Below, piece by piece: positions 1 through 9,122 of a DNA stretch of 64,000 nucleotides (its first letter is position 1; each line of letters opens with the position of its first letter). A program made the position numbers and the translations under genes. The stretch is from JAHRAW01 sp963693025 (lineage in GTDB: Bacteria > Pseudomonadota > Gammaproteobacteria > Arenicellales > Poriferihabitantaceae). The notes beneath the pieces are model-generated. The model did no database searches. It saw only the letters and a program-made list of their open reading frames with translations, and was not told the DNA's origin. The stretch lies in contig OY843749.1 in assembly GCA_963693025.1 (NCBI GenBank), positions 558,001-622,000 on the forward strand, given 5' to 3'.

Positions 1-2
1 AA

Positions 3-173
3 CGGCATTACAAGCGGCTGGTGCGGCAAATGAAACCGCGCGACCGGATTCGGTTGCGGCTCCACCGCATCACAAGGCGCAATCCGAAATTCCGCATTGC
101 GCGTATGCTGCGCTTGCGGGCGGATTTGCGGCGGATTGACTTTGAGAGGGATGCGTTGGATTGGTTGCGGTAG
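3..173 (+). CDS. C-terminal fragment of an unknown protein (cut by the window edge)
   Basis: An open frame enters from the left edge and runs 56 codons to a TAG at 171-173. The peptide is very rich in arginine, ends in DALDWLR, and has a helical, basic character. No family is recognised from this piece. The gene runs toward aprA (convergent), with a composite repeat between them. The other two forward frames are interrupted earlier or have no protein-like composition, so this frame is preferred, but the reading rests only on length and composition. Confidence 0.4.
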   Translation, partial: RHYKRLVRQMKPRDRIRLRLHRITRRNPKFRIARMLRLRADLRRIDFERDALDWLR

Positions 174-203
174 CACAGACCCAACTGCTATCGCGTGGGT
201 GCG

Positions 204-575
204 TAGTCTAACGCTTCGTCATTCGCAAGCAACTACCAGTCATTCTCAAGCGACTACTCGTCATTCTCGAGCGTTAGTGTCCGTTGCCGCCGCGCTTTTT
301 CTTTTAAGCGGTGGCTTACCGGACACTTACGACCTCGGGAATCTTCATCAGGTTAGCGCTGAGTTCAAACAACGTCATTCCCGCGATCTTTTTAAGCGGG
401 AATGACGGCTTTGTTGGAATTCACGGTAGACTTAGGGAGATTCCCGAGGACGTAAGCGCCCGTAAGCCGCTTGCGCGGCAACGGGCGCTAACGCTCGAGA
501 ATGACGAAGTGGGGGGGCGGCAACGGGCGCTAACGCTCGAGAATGACGAGGTTGTTGTGAATGACGAAGTAGGGG
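204..575 (+). repeat. Composite dispersed repeat (several modules)
   Basis: This gap between the edge gene and aprA is entirely repeat. Three short copies of the repeat end (GTCATTC-type) at 216-273 lead into a main unit at 259-506, which holds the GTGTCCG/CGGACAC and GC-rich hairpin, a hairpin around 374-405 (CATTCCCGC pairing with GCGGGAATG), the half-module CTTAGGGAGATTCCC, and then an inverted hairpin module with GCGCCCG in place of GTGTCCG. The last roughly 30 bases are duplicated at 518-547, and a further GAATGACGAAG follows at 560. It is a head-to-head composite of modules seen elsewhere in the window. Confidence 0.8.
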
Positions 576-594
576 GATGCCGCGCACGGCTAAA

Positions 595-2553
595 TCAAAC
601 CTCCGGCCCCATATGCCCAATCCCTTCCGGCTCTTTTTCGCCGACTGCAATCAGCGGTTTCCATTTGACTTTTTTCATTTCCCATTCGCCGGTGTCGCGG
701 TCGTAGCGGGAGTTGACGAAGCATTTCCATTCTTCGTCGTTGATTTCCTTGTAGTCGGCGCGGTAGTAGTAGCCGGGGTAGCGCGATTCCTTGCGGAATT
801 GGATGTGTTTCATGTGCGCTTCGGCGGCGATGATGCGGTGGTAGTTTTCCCATGCGCGCAGCAACTCGTGCAGGTCTTTGGCGCGCATTTTTAGCGAGTC
901 TTCTTTTAGCATTTTCATCTTGCGCTCCGCCACTTCCAGCATCGCTTCGTTGGTCTGATACCACGTGGCGACGCCGGCGACATACTCGTCCATGATTTTT
1001 TGCAGGCGGAATTGCAGCATCTTCGGGGTGATGTAGTGCGGGTTGATGTCGATGGCGGTGGTGTAGTCCTTGTGTTCCAGGAAGGTGCGCACCGGGCGGT
1101 AGATTTCATCGACCAACTCCTCGGTGGTCTTTGACAATTCGGGTTTGAGGTCGGGGTTGTCGAGGCAATACTTGACCATGCTCTTGGCGCAGATTCGCCC
1201 TTCGGTGAAAGAGCCGGACGAGAACTTGTGCCCGGAAGCGCCCACGCCGTCGCCGGCGGTGAACAGGCCGCTGACCGTGGTCATGCGGTTGTATCCCCAG
1301 TGGTAGTGGTCGGGCACGCCGGGCAGGTCGTCGGGACCGGAGCACCACAGCCCGGCACAACCGGCGTGCGAGCCGAGCAGATACGGCTCGGTCGGCATCA
1401 ACTCGGACATCTGTTTGTCCGGCTCGATGTTCTCGCCCGCCCACACGCCGCACTGCCCGATGGTCATGTCGAGAAAATCCTCCCACGCCTCGGCCTCAAG
1501 GTGTTTGATTTCCTTCGGCGTCATGGAGGCGGCGAGGTTCGCCATCGCGGTCGGCGTGTCCATAAAAATCGGCCCGCGCCCTTCCTTCATTTCAATCATC
1601 ATCAGGTGGTTGCGCAGGCAGGTGCCCATGGCAAAGCCGACGGCGTAACGGTCGTAGCCGCTTTCTTTCAGCAGTTCGTAGTTTTTCTCCTGATAGTCCT
1701 CGCCAAACGCATTCATCGCCTTGGCTTTGAACAACAGAAACCACGCGCCAACGGGTCCGTAGCCGTCCTTGAAGCGCGCCGGCACGAAGCGGTTTTCCAT
1801 CAGCGTCAACTCGGCGCCGCATTCCGCCGCCATCGCGTAGGTGGAGCCGGCGTTCCACACCGGATACCACGCGCGCCCGGTGCCCTCGCCGACCGAGCGC
1901 GGGCGAAACACGTTGACCGCGCCGCCGCACGCCAGCAGGCACGCCTTGAATTTATAGATATAGATTTTGTTGTCGCGCACCGAAAACCCCGCCGCCCCGG
2001 ACACGCGCGTGGGGTCGTTGGCGTCGGTCATCAGGCGCACGATGAAAATGCGCTCGCGGATGTTTTCCATCCCCAGGGCTTTCTTGGCGGCTTCGGCGAC
2101 AATCCATTTATACGACTCGCCGTTTATCATAATCTGCCAGCGCCCCGAGCGCACCGGCTTGCCGCCGTCGCGCAACTTCTTGCCCTCGTCGCCCTTCTGC
2201 TTCCAAATCGGCAAGCCCCAATCCTCAAAGTTGTGCACCGAATCATCGACGTGCCGCCCGGTGTCATACACCAAGTCTTCGCGCGTAATCCCCATCAAAT
2301 CGCCGCGCACATAACGCACGTAATCCGCCGGGTCGTTCTCGCCCATGTAGGTGTTGATGGCGGACAAACCCTGCGCGACCGCGCCGGAGCGGTCCATCGC
2401 CGCTTTGTCCACCAGTTTAATATTGAGCCCGGTTCCCTCAGCCCACTTCATAATTTCAAACGCGGCGCCGCAACACGCCATACCGCCGCCTATTAGAAGA
2501 ATGTCGCATTCTTCTTCGACTATTTCGGGTTCGGCAAAAGTGTATTCAGTCAT
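595..2553 (-). CDS. aprA: Adenylylsulfate (APS) reductase, alpha subunit
   Basis: 652-residue flavoprotein that with AprB interconverts APS and sulfite plus AMP; in sulfur oxidisers it runs toward APS in the cytoplasm. The N-terminus has the FAD-binding stretch ILLIGGGMACCGAAFE, followed by conserved AprA segments such as DRSGAVAQGLSAINTYMG, and later the FAD-family segment TAGDGVGASGHKFSSGSFTEG. Length fits the family. It lies 39 bp downstream of aprB on the same strand, so aprBA is a transcription unit. Neither aprM nor qmoABC (the usual membrane partners) follows: the 3' side is a repeat and then the window edge. The start ATG at 2553 gives the normal AprA N-terminus. Confidence 0.97.
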   Translation of the reverse strand: MTEYTFAEPEIVEEECDILLIGGGMACCGAAFEIMKWAEGTGLNIKLVDKAAMDRSGAVAQGLSAINTYMGENDPADYVRYVRGDLMGITREDLVYDTGRHVDDSVHNFEDWGLPIWKQKGDEGKKLRDGGKPVRSGRWQIMINGESYKWIVAEAAKKALGMENIRERIFIVRLMTDANDPTRVSGAAGFSVRDNKIYIYKFKACLLACGGAVNVFRPRSVGEGTGRAWYPVWNAGSTYAMAAECGAELTLMENRFVPARFKDGYGPVGAWFLLFKAKAMNAFGEDYQEKNYELLKESGYDRYAVGFAMGTCLRNHLMMIEMKEGRGPIFMDTPTAMANLAASMTPKEIKHLEAEAWEDFLDMTIGQCGVWAGENIEPDKQMSELMPTEPYLLGSHAGCAGLWCSGPDDLPGVPDHYHWGYNRMTTVSGLFTAGDGVGASGHKFSSGSFTEGRICAKSMVKYCLDNPDLKPELSKTTEELVDEIYRPVRTFLEHKDYTTAIDINPHYITPKMLQFRLQKIMDEYVAGVATWYQTNEAMLEVAERKMKMLKEDSLKMRAKDLHELLRAWENYHRIIAAEAHMKHIQFRKESRYPGYYYRADYKEINDEEWKCFVNSRYDRDTGEWEMKKVKWKPLIAVGEKEPEGIGHMGPEV

Positions 2554-2592
2554 GATGTTGGCTCCTGTAATTGGACGGCGTAAGTCTCACTC

Positions 2593-3057
2593 TCAACCCG
2601 ACATAAACTGATTCATATCGCAACTATGCAACTCATCGGTAAACAAATTGGCGTGATTGCCGAGGTCGCCGCGGTTGGCTTCGGGTTTGTCGCCGAAGGG
2701 GTTTATTGAGCCTTCGGGCGTGGTGCGAATCGGGAACTTGAAGCGTTTCATATTGCCGTTGCGGAACTTGATGGTCCACATAATCGACTCGGTGCCGCGC
2801 AACGGTTGAACCTGCGCGCCGAGTGGCACGACGTCGGCGTAGTGGCGGCATTCAATCGCTTGTTGCGGGCAAATCTTGACGCAGGAATAACATTCCCAGC
2901 ACTGCTCGGGCTCCTGGTTATACGCCTTCATCGCGTGTCCCGTTTCCGAGCCGTCTTTGTCCAGTTTCATCAGGTCGTGCGGGCAGATATACACGCAGGC
3001 GGTTTTATCCTGGCCCTTGCAGCCATCGCATTTGTCGGTACGTACATAAGTGGGCAT
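2593..3057 (-). CDS. aprB: Adenylylsulfate (APS) reductase, beta (iron-sulfur) subunit
   Basis: 154-residue electron-transfer subunit of APS reductase. It carries two 4Fe-4S cysteine groups: CDGCKGQDKTACVYICP near the N-terminus and CWECYSCVKICPQQAIEC further on, as in ferredoxin-like AprB proteins. The C-terminal tail after about residue 95 is the part that wraps the alpha subunit in known structures. The start at 3057 (MPTYV) is chosen over an in-frame ATG 48 bases upstream because a GGAG lies 7 bases before it and the peptide matches the family start. First gene of the aprBA unit. Confidence 0.96.
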   Translation of the reverse strand: MPTYVRTDKCDGCKGQDKTACVYICPHDLMKLDKDGSETGHAMKAYNQEPEQCWECYSCVKICPQQAIECRHYADVVPLGAQVQPLRGTESIMWTIKFRNGNMKRFKFPIRTTPEGSINPFGDKPEANRGDLGNHANLFTDELHSCDMNQFMSG

Positions 3058-3175
3058 GGGGTGTCTCCGAGTTGAGTGAATGGGTTGGGGCTTGTGACGG
3101 CGCACTTTACCAGATTGCCACCGCGCGCGCTAAAAAAAAACAATTAGATTTATCACATAGGGTTATAAATCCGGT

Positions 3176-3958
3176 TTATGCCGCCCGCGCCGGGCGCAGC
3201 CATAAAAACAGCCCGAGCATTATCATCGGCGCGCTCAGCGCTTGCCCCATCGTCAGCCAGTCGAGCGCCACGGGACCGAGATGCGCGTCCGGTTCGCGGA
3301 AGAATTCGACGAGGAAGCGGAAGGCGCCGTAGCCCAGCAGGAAGAGCCCGGACACCCGCCCGAGCGCGCGCGGGCGCGACGAATAAACCCAGACGATGGC
3401 GAATAAAAGCAGCCCTTCCAACGCGAATTCATAGAGTTGCGACGGGTGGCGGGGCATGGCATCCGGCGCGCGGGGGAACACCATCGCCCACGGCACATCG
3501 GCGGCGCGGCCCCAGAGTTCCTGATTGATGAAGTTACCGAGGCGGCCCACGCCGAGCCCCGGAATGACGAGCGGCGCGAGAAAATCCCCGACCGCGAGAA
3601 AGCGCCGGCGGGTCTTGCGCGCGTATAACCACACCGCCGCCAGCACGCCGAGCAAGCCGCCGTGGAACGACATGCCGCCGTCCCAGATGGCAAACACGTC
3701 CGGCAAACTGTTGAGATAAAACAGCGGGTTATAGAACAACACATAGCCGAGCCGCCCGCCGACAATCACGCCGACGGCGATGTAGAAAACCAAATCCATC
3801 ATTTCATCCGCGTCCCAGCCGGATGCGGCTTTGGCGGCGCGATAGCAGCCGAGCAACCCGCCGGCGGCGAAGCCGAGCAGATACATCAGCCCATACCAGT
3901 GGATTGACAGGGGTCCAATCGATAACGCGATGGGGTCGAAATCGGGATGTATAATCAA
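3176..3958 (-). CDS. lgt: Prolipoprotein diacylglyceryl transferase
   Basis: Inner-membrane enzyme that transfers diacylglycerol from phosphatidylglycerol to the lipobox cysteine of prolipoproteins. About 260 residues with several membrane segments. Family signatures visible are HWYGLMYLLGF near the N-terminus, GGRLGYVLFYN, the histidine segment GGMSFHGGLLG, and GRLGNFINQELWG. The frame stays open far upstream, but homology begins at IIHPDFDPIALSIGP; the best start is a TTG at 3958, with a weak ribosome site, so the exact start is uncertain. It is divergent from the next gene, with only about 45 bp between. Confidence 0.95.
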   Translation of the reverse strand: MIIHPDFDPIALSIGPLSIHWYGLMYLLGFAAGGLLGCYRAAKAASGWDADEMMDLVFYIAVGVIVGGRLGYVLFYNPLFYLNSLPDVFAIWDGGMSFHGGLLGVLAAVWLYARKTRRRFLAVGDFLAPLVIPGLGVGRLGNFINQELWGRAADVPWAMVFPRAPDAMPRHPSQLYEFALEGLLLFAIVWVYSSRPRALGRVSGLFLLGYGAFRFLVEFFREPDAHLGPVALDWLTMGQALSAPMIMLGLFLWLRPARAA

Positions 3959-4003
3959 GGCGGCGACGCTCGTTTTTTCATTCCAACACAGGCAATGTAG
4001 CAC

Positions 4004-6079
4004 ATGGCAAACGCACTTGACACGCAAACCAGCCCCTATCTGTTGCAGCACGCGCACAATCCGGTGGACTGGCATCCCTGGGGCGAGGCGGCGCTGCGCT
4101 TGGCGCGGGAATCGGACAAGCCGATTCTGTTGTCCATCGGCTACTCGGCGTGTCACTGGTGTCATGTGATGGAGCGCGAAAGTTTTGAGGACGAGACCAT
4201 TGCGGCGCAGATGAACGAGTTGTTTGTGTGCGTCAAGGTGGACCGCGAGGAGCGCCCCGACCTCGATAAAATCTATCAGACCGCGCACCAGATGCTGACC
4301 GAGCGCCCCGGCGGATGGCCCCTGACCGTGGCGTTGACGCCGGGCGGGCATGCGCCGTTTTTCGCCGGCACCTATTTCCCGCCGGCGCCGCGTCAGGGAA
4401 TGCCCGGTTTCGGCGAAGTGCTTGCGCGAGTCGCCGCGCATTACCGCCAGCACCGCGAGCAAATGGCGGGACACGACCGCTCCTTCGAAAACGCGATGGC
4501 GCAACTCAACCCCGGTCCGTCTCAATCACCGCTGCCGGCGCCGGCGCGCGCGCTGGAAAAAGCGGCGCGGGAATTGTCGGGGCAATTCGACCGCGAATTC
4601 GGCGGCTTCGGCAACGCGCCGAAATTCCCGCACCCGACCCAACTCGAACTGCTGTTGCGGCATAGCGCGCTGAGCGATGGCGGTGGCGGTGGCGACAGCG
4701 CGCGCATGCTCGACCTCAGCCTGCGCAAGATGGCATCGGGCGGATTGTTCGACCAACTCGGCGGCGGCTTCTACCGCTACTCGGTTGACCGGCAATGGCG
4801 CATCCCGCACTTCGAAAAAATGTTGTATGACAACGCGCAACTGCTGGCGTTATACAGCGATGCGGCGCGCTATTTTGACGACCCGTTTTACCGCGGCATC
4901 GCCGAGCAAACGGGCGCGTGGGTGATTCGGGAAATGCAGCAAGCGCACGGCGGCTACGCCTCCACGCTCGACGCCGACTCCGAAGGGGTTGAAGGCAAAT
5001 ACTATGTGTGGAGCGAAACCGACCTGCGCGCCCTGTTGCGCGCCGACGAATACGACGCGCTCGCGGGTTTCTACGGCCTCGCCGGCGAGCCGAATTTCGA
5101 AGGCCAATGGCACCTTGCGATTCACGCGGAAGCAGAAACCGAAACCGTAGTGGGCGCGACGGCAAACAACGCCGCGCTACAAACCGCCAGAGAAAAACTT
5201 CTGGCCGAGCGTCAACGCCGCATTCGACCGGCGCTCGACGACAAGATTCTGACCGCGTGGAACGGCATGATGCTCAAAGGCATGGCGCGCGCGGCGCTCG
5301 TCCTGGAGCGCGACGACTTCGCCCAATCGGCGCGCGCGGCGCTGGACTTCATCCGCGCCGACCTGTGGCGCGATGGCCGCCTGCGCGTCACCAGCCGCAA
5401 CGGCGAAGCCAAACTGAACGGCTATCTCGACGACTACGCCTTCCTCGCCGAAGGCATCGTCGAGTTGTTGCAAACGCAATGGCGCTCCGACGATTTGGCG
5501 TTCGCCGTCGCCGTCTGCGACGCCCTGCTCGAGCATTTCGAAGACCGCGACTCAGGCGGCTTTTTCTTCACCTCGCACGACCACGAAAAACTGCTCTACC
5601 GCCCCAAGACCGGACCCGACGACGCCATCCCCTCCGGCAACGGCGCCGCCGCCCGCGCGCTGTTCAAACTGGGACACCTGCTGGGCGACACGCGCTACCT
5701 GCAAAGCGCGGAAAAAACGCTGCAACTCTTCGCCAACGCGCTCGACAAAATGCCCTCGGTCCACGGCCTGCTAACCATGGCGCTACAAGCCCGCGACCCC
5801 GCCAACAAAACCGTCATCATCCGAAGCCAACCCGCCCAAACCACCCCCTGGCGCAAAGCCTGCCACCGCCACTACCACCCCGAACAACTCACCCTATCAA
5901 TCCCCCCCAAAACCCCCGCCCTACCCGAAGCAATAGCCGCCCGAAAAGCCCAGGGAAAACCCGTAGCCTACATCTGCCAGGGCACCCATTGCTCAGCGCC
6001 GATTGACGAACTCGAAGTGCTTGAAGGGGAACTGGCTCGGAACTCTGTCGGCGCACCACACCCGGGCGCCTCCGACTAA
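4004..6079 (+). CDS. Thioredoxin-domain protein of the YyaL/DUF255 family
   Basis: 691 residues. The N-terminal domain (about residues 5-165) is a DUF255 thioredoxin-like fold with YLLQHAHNPVDWHPWGEAA and the cysteine pair in SACHWCHVMERESFED. The middle and C-terminal parts resemble six-hairpin glycosidase-fold segments found in this family (for example GNGAAARALFKLGHLLGD). Human SPATA20 and bacterial YyaL belong here; the biochemical role is not settled, and a redox or sugar-epimerase-like activity is only suggested by fold. Full length for the family. The CXXC-type motif is intact. Codon use is like that of the GC-rich neighbours, and the gene ends just before the AT-rich defence island. 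Confidence 0.9.
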   Translation: MANALDTQTSPYLLQHAHNPVDWHPWGEAALRLARESDKPILLSIGYSACHWCHVMERESFEDETIAAQMNELFVCVKVDREERPDLDKIYQTAHQMLTERPGGWPLTVALTPGGHAPFFAGTYFPPAPRQGMPGFGEVLARVAAHYRQHREQMAGHDRSFENAMAQLNPGPSQSPLPAPARALEKAARELSGQFDREFGGFGNAPKFPHPTQLELLLRHSALSDGGGGGDSARMLDLSLRKMASGGLFDQLGGGFYRYSVDRQWRIPHFEKMLYDNAQLLALYSDAARYFDDPFYRGIAEQTGAWVIREMQQAHGGYASTLDADSEGVEGKYYVWSETDLRALLRADEYDALAGFYGLAGEPNFEGQWHLAIHAEAETETVVGATANNAALQTAREKLLAERQRRIRPALDDKILTAWNGMMLKGMARAALVLERDDFAQSARAALDFIRADLWRDGRLRVTSRNGEAKLNGYLDDYAFLAEGIVELLQTQWRSDDLAFAVAVCDALLEHFEDRDSGGFFFTSHDHEKLLYRPKTGPDDAIPSGNGAAARALFKLGHLLGDTRYLQSAEKTLQLFANALDKMPSVHGLLTMALQARDPANKTVIIRSQPAQTTPWRKACHRHYHPEQLTLSIPPKTPALPEAIAARKAQGKPVAYICQGTHCSAPIDELEVLEGELARNSVGAPHPGASD

Positions 6080-6110
6080 ACATAATGAATTCACCTAATC
6101 AAACAACATG

Positions 6111-6138
6111 TTGAAATTCTACAAAGCTTGCTTATATT
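6111..6138 (+). promoter_or_regulatory. Likely sigma-70 promoter of the CBASS-like operon
   Basis: TTGAAA at 6111-6116 and TATATT at 6133-6138 with a 16-base spacer, about 50 bases upstream of the first gene of the AT-rich operon. A GGGA lies just before its ATG. No obvious operator palindrome was seen. AT-rich DNA yields such matches by chance, so confidence is moderate. Confidence 0.45.
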
Positions 6139-6185
6139 GCATGTACAGGGTATAGTAATGTGTCACCCTTTACTTATCAGGGAAA

Positions 6186-7154
6186 ATGAGCAGAGAACAC
6201 ATCAGCCACAAAGATCTTGTCAGTTTTGCGGACAGTCATGTCAATCTCAAGCGAGAAGCCGCATCCCGATACAGGGAGCAAGTTAAGAATCTGAGAGAAA
6301 GGCTGGAAAAACGTTTGGGGGATGATCCTGATTTTCAGTTAAAAAAAATGTTGCTATCAGGCAGTTTGGCAAAAGGCACTGCACTAAAAAACCTCAACGA
6401 TATTGATGTGGCGTTGTATGTAATGCAGGAAAATCCGCCTTCGGATATGCCTAAATTTATTGATTTGCTGGTTGAAACCTTACGCAATTTATATCCTAAT
6501 ATGGAGCCATCGCAGATTACGCCACAACAACACTCGGTGCGTATCTCGTTCCGTGGTAGCGGTTTGGACGTTGATATTGTTCCCCTCTCATACGATGGTA
6601 ATCAGGAGTGGAACGGATATTTATATCCGATTGATACGAGCGAATGGTTAATGACTAATATCCCGAGACATATTGAGTTCATTCGAAAGAGAAAAAGTGA
6701 ACATCCACAACATTTTGCACAGATGGTTCGCTTGTTGAAGTATTGGGTTAAGGAAGTCAAAAAAAGAGACGAAAATTTTAAATTCAAATCATTCCTGGTG
6801 GAACTGATTTTGGCTCATCTTGCGGATAGCAACAAAATAAAATTAGATGACTATGTGGAAGCGATGGCAGAATATTTCAATTTTATTGTAACGGGTGGTT
6901 TGGATGGCATGATCGTGTTTGATGACTATTATCCGAGAAGCAAAGCAAAAGATGATGGCCGACCGATGCGTATCTTTGATCCAGTGAATTGCGAAAACAA
7001 TGCATCTAAAACATATACATCAGAGATCAAAGAAACCATTTTAAATACAGCTTCAGATGCCGCTGACGCGGTAGATGCTGCTTTGTATGCAACGACTAAA
7101 GGTGAGACTGTCCGCTATTGGCAAAAAGTCTTTGGTCCTTCTTTCGGAGGATAA
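6186..7154 (+). CDS. CD-NTase (cGAS/DncV-like nucleotidyltransferase), CBASS-type
   Basis: 322 residues. The nucleotidyltransferase signature is complete: GSLAKGT at residues 59-65, the metal-binding DID at 72-74, and the third acidic strand DVDIVP near 128-133. Such CBASS oligonucleotide cyclases make cyclic di- or trinucleotide signals on phage infection. First gene of a five-gene AT-rich operon in which it is followed directly by HORMA and TRIP13-like genes, the arrangement of HORMA-regulated (type III) CBASS, where the HORMA protein activates the cyclase. Product nucleotide and clade cannot be told from sequence reading alone. Base composition is clearly more AT-rich than the flanking chromosome, consistent with transfer. 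Confidence 0.88.
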   Translation: MSREHISHKDLVSFADSHVNLKREAASRYREQVKNLRERLEKRLGDDPDFQLKKMLLSGSLAKGTALKNLNDIDVALYVMQENPPSDMPKFIDLLVETLRNLYPNMEPSQITPQQHSVRISFRGSGLDVDIVPLSYDGNQEWNGYLYPIDTSEWLMTNIPRHIEFIRKRKSEHPQHFAQMVRLLKYWVKEVKKRDENFKFKSFLVELILAHLADSNKIKLDDYVEAMAEYFNFIVTGGLDGMIVFDDYYPRSKAKDDGRPMRIFDPVNCENNASKTYTSEIKETILNTASDAADAVDAALYATTKGETVRYWQKVFGPSFGG

Positions 7155-7158
7155 TTTC

Positions 7159-7671
7159 ATGCAAACTAAAGCACTAACACTCACGGACACGACGACTCAT
7201 GCACGGCATGTTGCATCCAAAGTGGCTGCGGATTTGAAAAGAGTACAACGAATTTATCAAATTAATAGCCCGTCTGATTCACAAATCGCCGAGTACCAAG
7301 AAGAGATTGCCATATTGTTAGACAACGACTGCTTGGACACAGTAACGTATGGATTCAAAAGAGGAGGCAAATGGGTTATTGCCTTAAAATACCAATCAAT
7401 AAATGGGCATTTGGACGGTGGCAATGATGATCCCGGTGGCATAAGATATGAAACAGGTATATCAGATGCCTTTTTCGCTTCTTTTTTGTCGTATTCTCAA
7501 CGTTGGTTTAGACTTTCACGTGCACAACAGGAAGAATTAAAAAATTCATTGCCTATTAAAAGGGTTGAAATGACCGAGCCCAACATTGAAGGGGGTTATT
7601 GGGGAGATGGAAACAGGTATTATCAGTCAGGCGAACTTGGCGTACAGCGCTCCATGATACGGAGAACATAA
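7159..7671 (+). CDS. Bacterial HORMA-domain protein (Cap7-like CBASS regulator)
   Basis: 170 residues, starting at ATG 7159 with GGAGG 8-12 bases upstream (the in-frame upstream extension overlaps the previous gene and is not used). The N-terminal half has the HORMA-like pattern of helices and strands (TTTHARHVASKVAADLKRV, then VTYGFKRGGKWVIALKYQ). The C-terminal stretch PNIEGGYWGDGNRYYQSGE followed by LGVQRSM resembles the safety-belt region of bacterial HORMA-1 proteins. In type III CBASS these bind phage peptides and switch on the CD-NTase. Assignment rests on this similarity plus position between a CD-NTase and a TRIP13-like ATPase. Confidence 0.75.
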   Translation: MQTKALTLTDTTTHARHVASKVAADLKRVQRIYQINSPSDSQIAEYQEEIAILLDNDCLDTVTYGFKRGGKWVIALKYQSINGHLDGGNDDPGGIRYETGISDAFFASFLSYSQRWFRLSRAQQEELKNSLPIKRVEMTEPNIEGGYWGDGNRYYQSGELGVQRSMIRRT

Positions 7672-7672
7672 A

Positions 7673-8608
7673 GTGACGGCAGTAGCAATGGACGACGTTT
7701 TCAGCAGACGAATCGTCTTACCGGACAGTGATGCTGATGAACGTCTTGCCCGTTTGGTTGGCATGGATGATTCAATTGAACGATTGTCCAGAGTATTGGA
7801 AACGTTGCTGTTTCCTTCACGTTTTCAAGAGTGGCGAGATAAGCATCACCCCCATGCATCAATTATTTTTGATTACGTTAAGAATCGACACTCTCTGGTT
7901 ATTATTTCCGGTGATGTGGGGACCGGAAAAACCGAGTTGTCCGAAACAATAGGCAGTTATGTAGCCAGAAAAAACGACCTGGAAATAATGTTATTCCCGA
8001 TGAGCTTATCCACACGCGGGTCCGGCCTTGTCGGAGAAATGACTCAATTAATATCATCCGCCTTCCAACATGTTAAAAATGAATGTGAAAAAATTGCCCT
8101 GACAAAGGAGGGAGCATACAAAGCGGGTGTTATCCTCCTGATAGACGAAGCAGACGCATTGGCTCAATCACGGGAGGATGGGCAAATGCACCACGAAGAT
8201 CGGGCTGGAGTTAATGCCCTCATTCGTGGCCTTGATACATTGAATCGCAAACAATTACCGGTGGCAGTTATTATGTGCACAAACAGAATACAAGCAATTG
8301 ACCCCGCCATCACAAGGCGTGCCGCAGAAATGTTTGTTTTCGAGCGCCCTGACAGAAACAAGCGGTTGGCTCTCTTGCGACAAGCATTTGAGGAAATAGG
8401 ATTTACCCAGAAGCAAATCAACGAAATGGCCGACATGACAGGTGCCACAGACGGACGCGACTACGGCTTTACATTTTCCGATATCACACAAAAGCTTTTT
8501 CATACCGTTGTAATGTCGGCGTACCCGGACCAGCCAATTAGTCATGAACAAGTTATCTCGGCCATCAAGAAAATAGCGCCGACACCTCCCTTCAAGAACA
8601 ATGCTTGA
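7673..8608 (+). CDS. TRIP13/Pch2-like AAA+ ATPase (Cap6-like HORMA remodeller)
   Basis: 311 residues from a GTG start at 7673 (an ATG five codons later is possible). Walker A is GDVGTGKTE at about 80-88, Walker B LLIDEAD at about 155-161, sensor-1 asparagine in CTNR near 204, and arginine-finger candidates in ITRRAAE near 215. A single AAA+ module with a short N-terminal part fits bacterial TRIP13 proteins, which unfold the HORMA closed state to reset CBASS signalling. One base separates it from the HORMA stop and it overlaps the next gene by 8 bases, so translation is coupled. Confidence 0.85.
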   Translation: MTAVAMDDVFSRRIVLPDSDADERLARLVGMDDSIERLSRVLETLLFPSRFQEWRDKHHPHASIIFDYVKNRHSLVIISGDVGTGKTELSETIGSYVARKNDLEIMLFPMSLSTRGSGLVGEMTQLISSAFQHVKNECEKIALTKEGAYKAGVILLIDEADALAQSREDGQMHHEDRAGVNALIRGLDTLNRKQLPVAVIMCTNRIQAIDPAITRRAAEMFVFERPDRNKRLALLRQAFEEIGFTQKQINEMADMTGATDGRDYGFTFSDITQKLFHTVVMSAYPDQPISHEQVISAIKKIAPTPPFKNNA

Positions 8609-9122
8609 TTATGTTTTAGATTTTTTTAGCCATCCGATTTTTACACTGCTCGGAGGGTTTTTTGTCGTAGGCTCGCTTTGTGCCTTAATCTATACAATAT
8701 ATCTTGTGCTCAACGGAGTTCTCCCTGTTTTGTATCGTTTGGGAATCTCCCTATCCAAAAAAAAGATAGCGATCTTTGCCGAAGGTGATGATTTTAATAA
8801 TCTAAAAAGTACTTTAATTGATTCACTATTATTCAAAGAAAAAAATATCCTGCACATTGACCAAGAGAGCCGCGGAAGAGCAGAAGCGGCGTCGTTGCTG
8901 TTGCTTCGTTGGAAATCTTGCCAAGGTGATTTGAAAGCTATCTTGGGCCGCAAAAAAGACACGCAGGATCTGATTGTTTATGCGCCCAGGGAGGACGGAA
9001 AGATCGATGATGCAAGTATGAAGGAAATAGGCGAACACAGAAACGGTATTGTCGTCAATTTCCGAGGCAGGTTAGTAAATGATGTGCTGGTTTGCATGAT
9101 GGCTTCTCGGAGAAACCAATGA
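8601..9122 (+). CDS. Small membrane protein with Rossmann/TIR-like domain; candidate CBASS effector
   Basis: 173 residues. Residues about 12-45 form one long or two short hydrophobic segments. After a basic stretch (SKKK) the rest alternates strands and helices: KKIAIFAEG, a helix, NILHID, a helix, DLIVYAPRED, a helix, GIVVNFRG, a helix. That is a four-strand Rossmann-like order as in TIR-type domains, but no TIR catalytic glutamate motif is evident. It takes the place where NucC or another effector sits in known HORMA CBASS operons, so it is the likely effector, perhaps acting at the membrane. No named family was recognised; the effector role is inferred from position. Confidence 0.6.
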   Translation: MLDYVLDFFSHPIFTLLGGFFVVGSLCALIYTIYLVLNGVLPVLYRLGISLSKKKIAIFAEGDDFNNLKSTLIDSLLFKEKNILHIDQESRGRAEAASLLLLRWKSCQGDLKAILGRKKDTQDLIVYAPREDGKIDDASMKEIGEHRNGIVVNFRGRLVNDVLVCMMASRRNQ

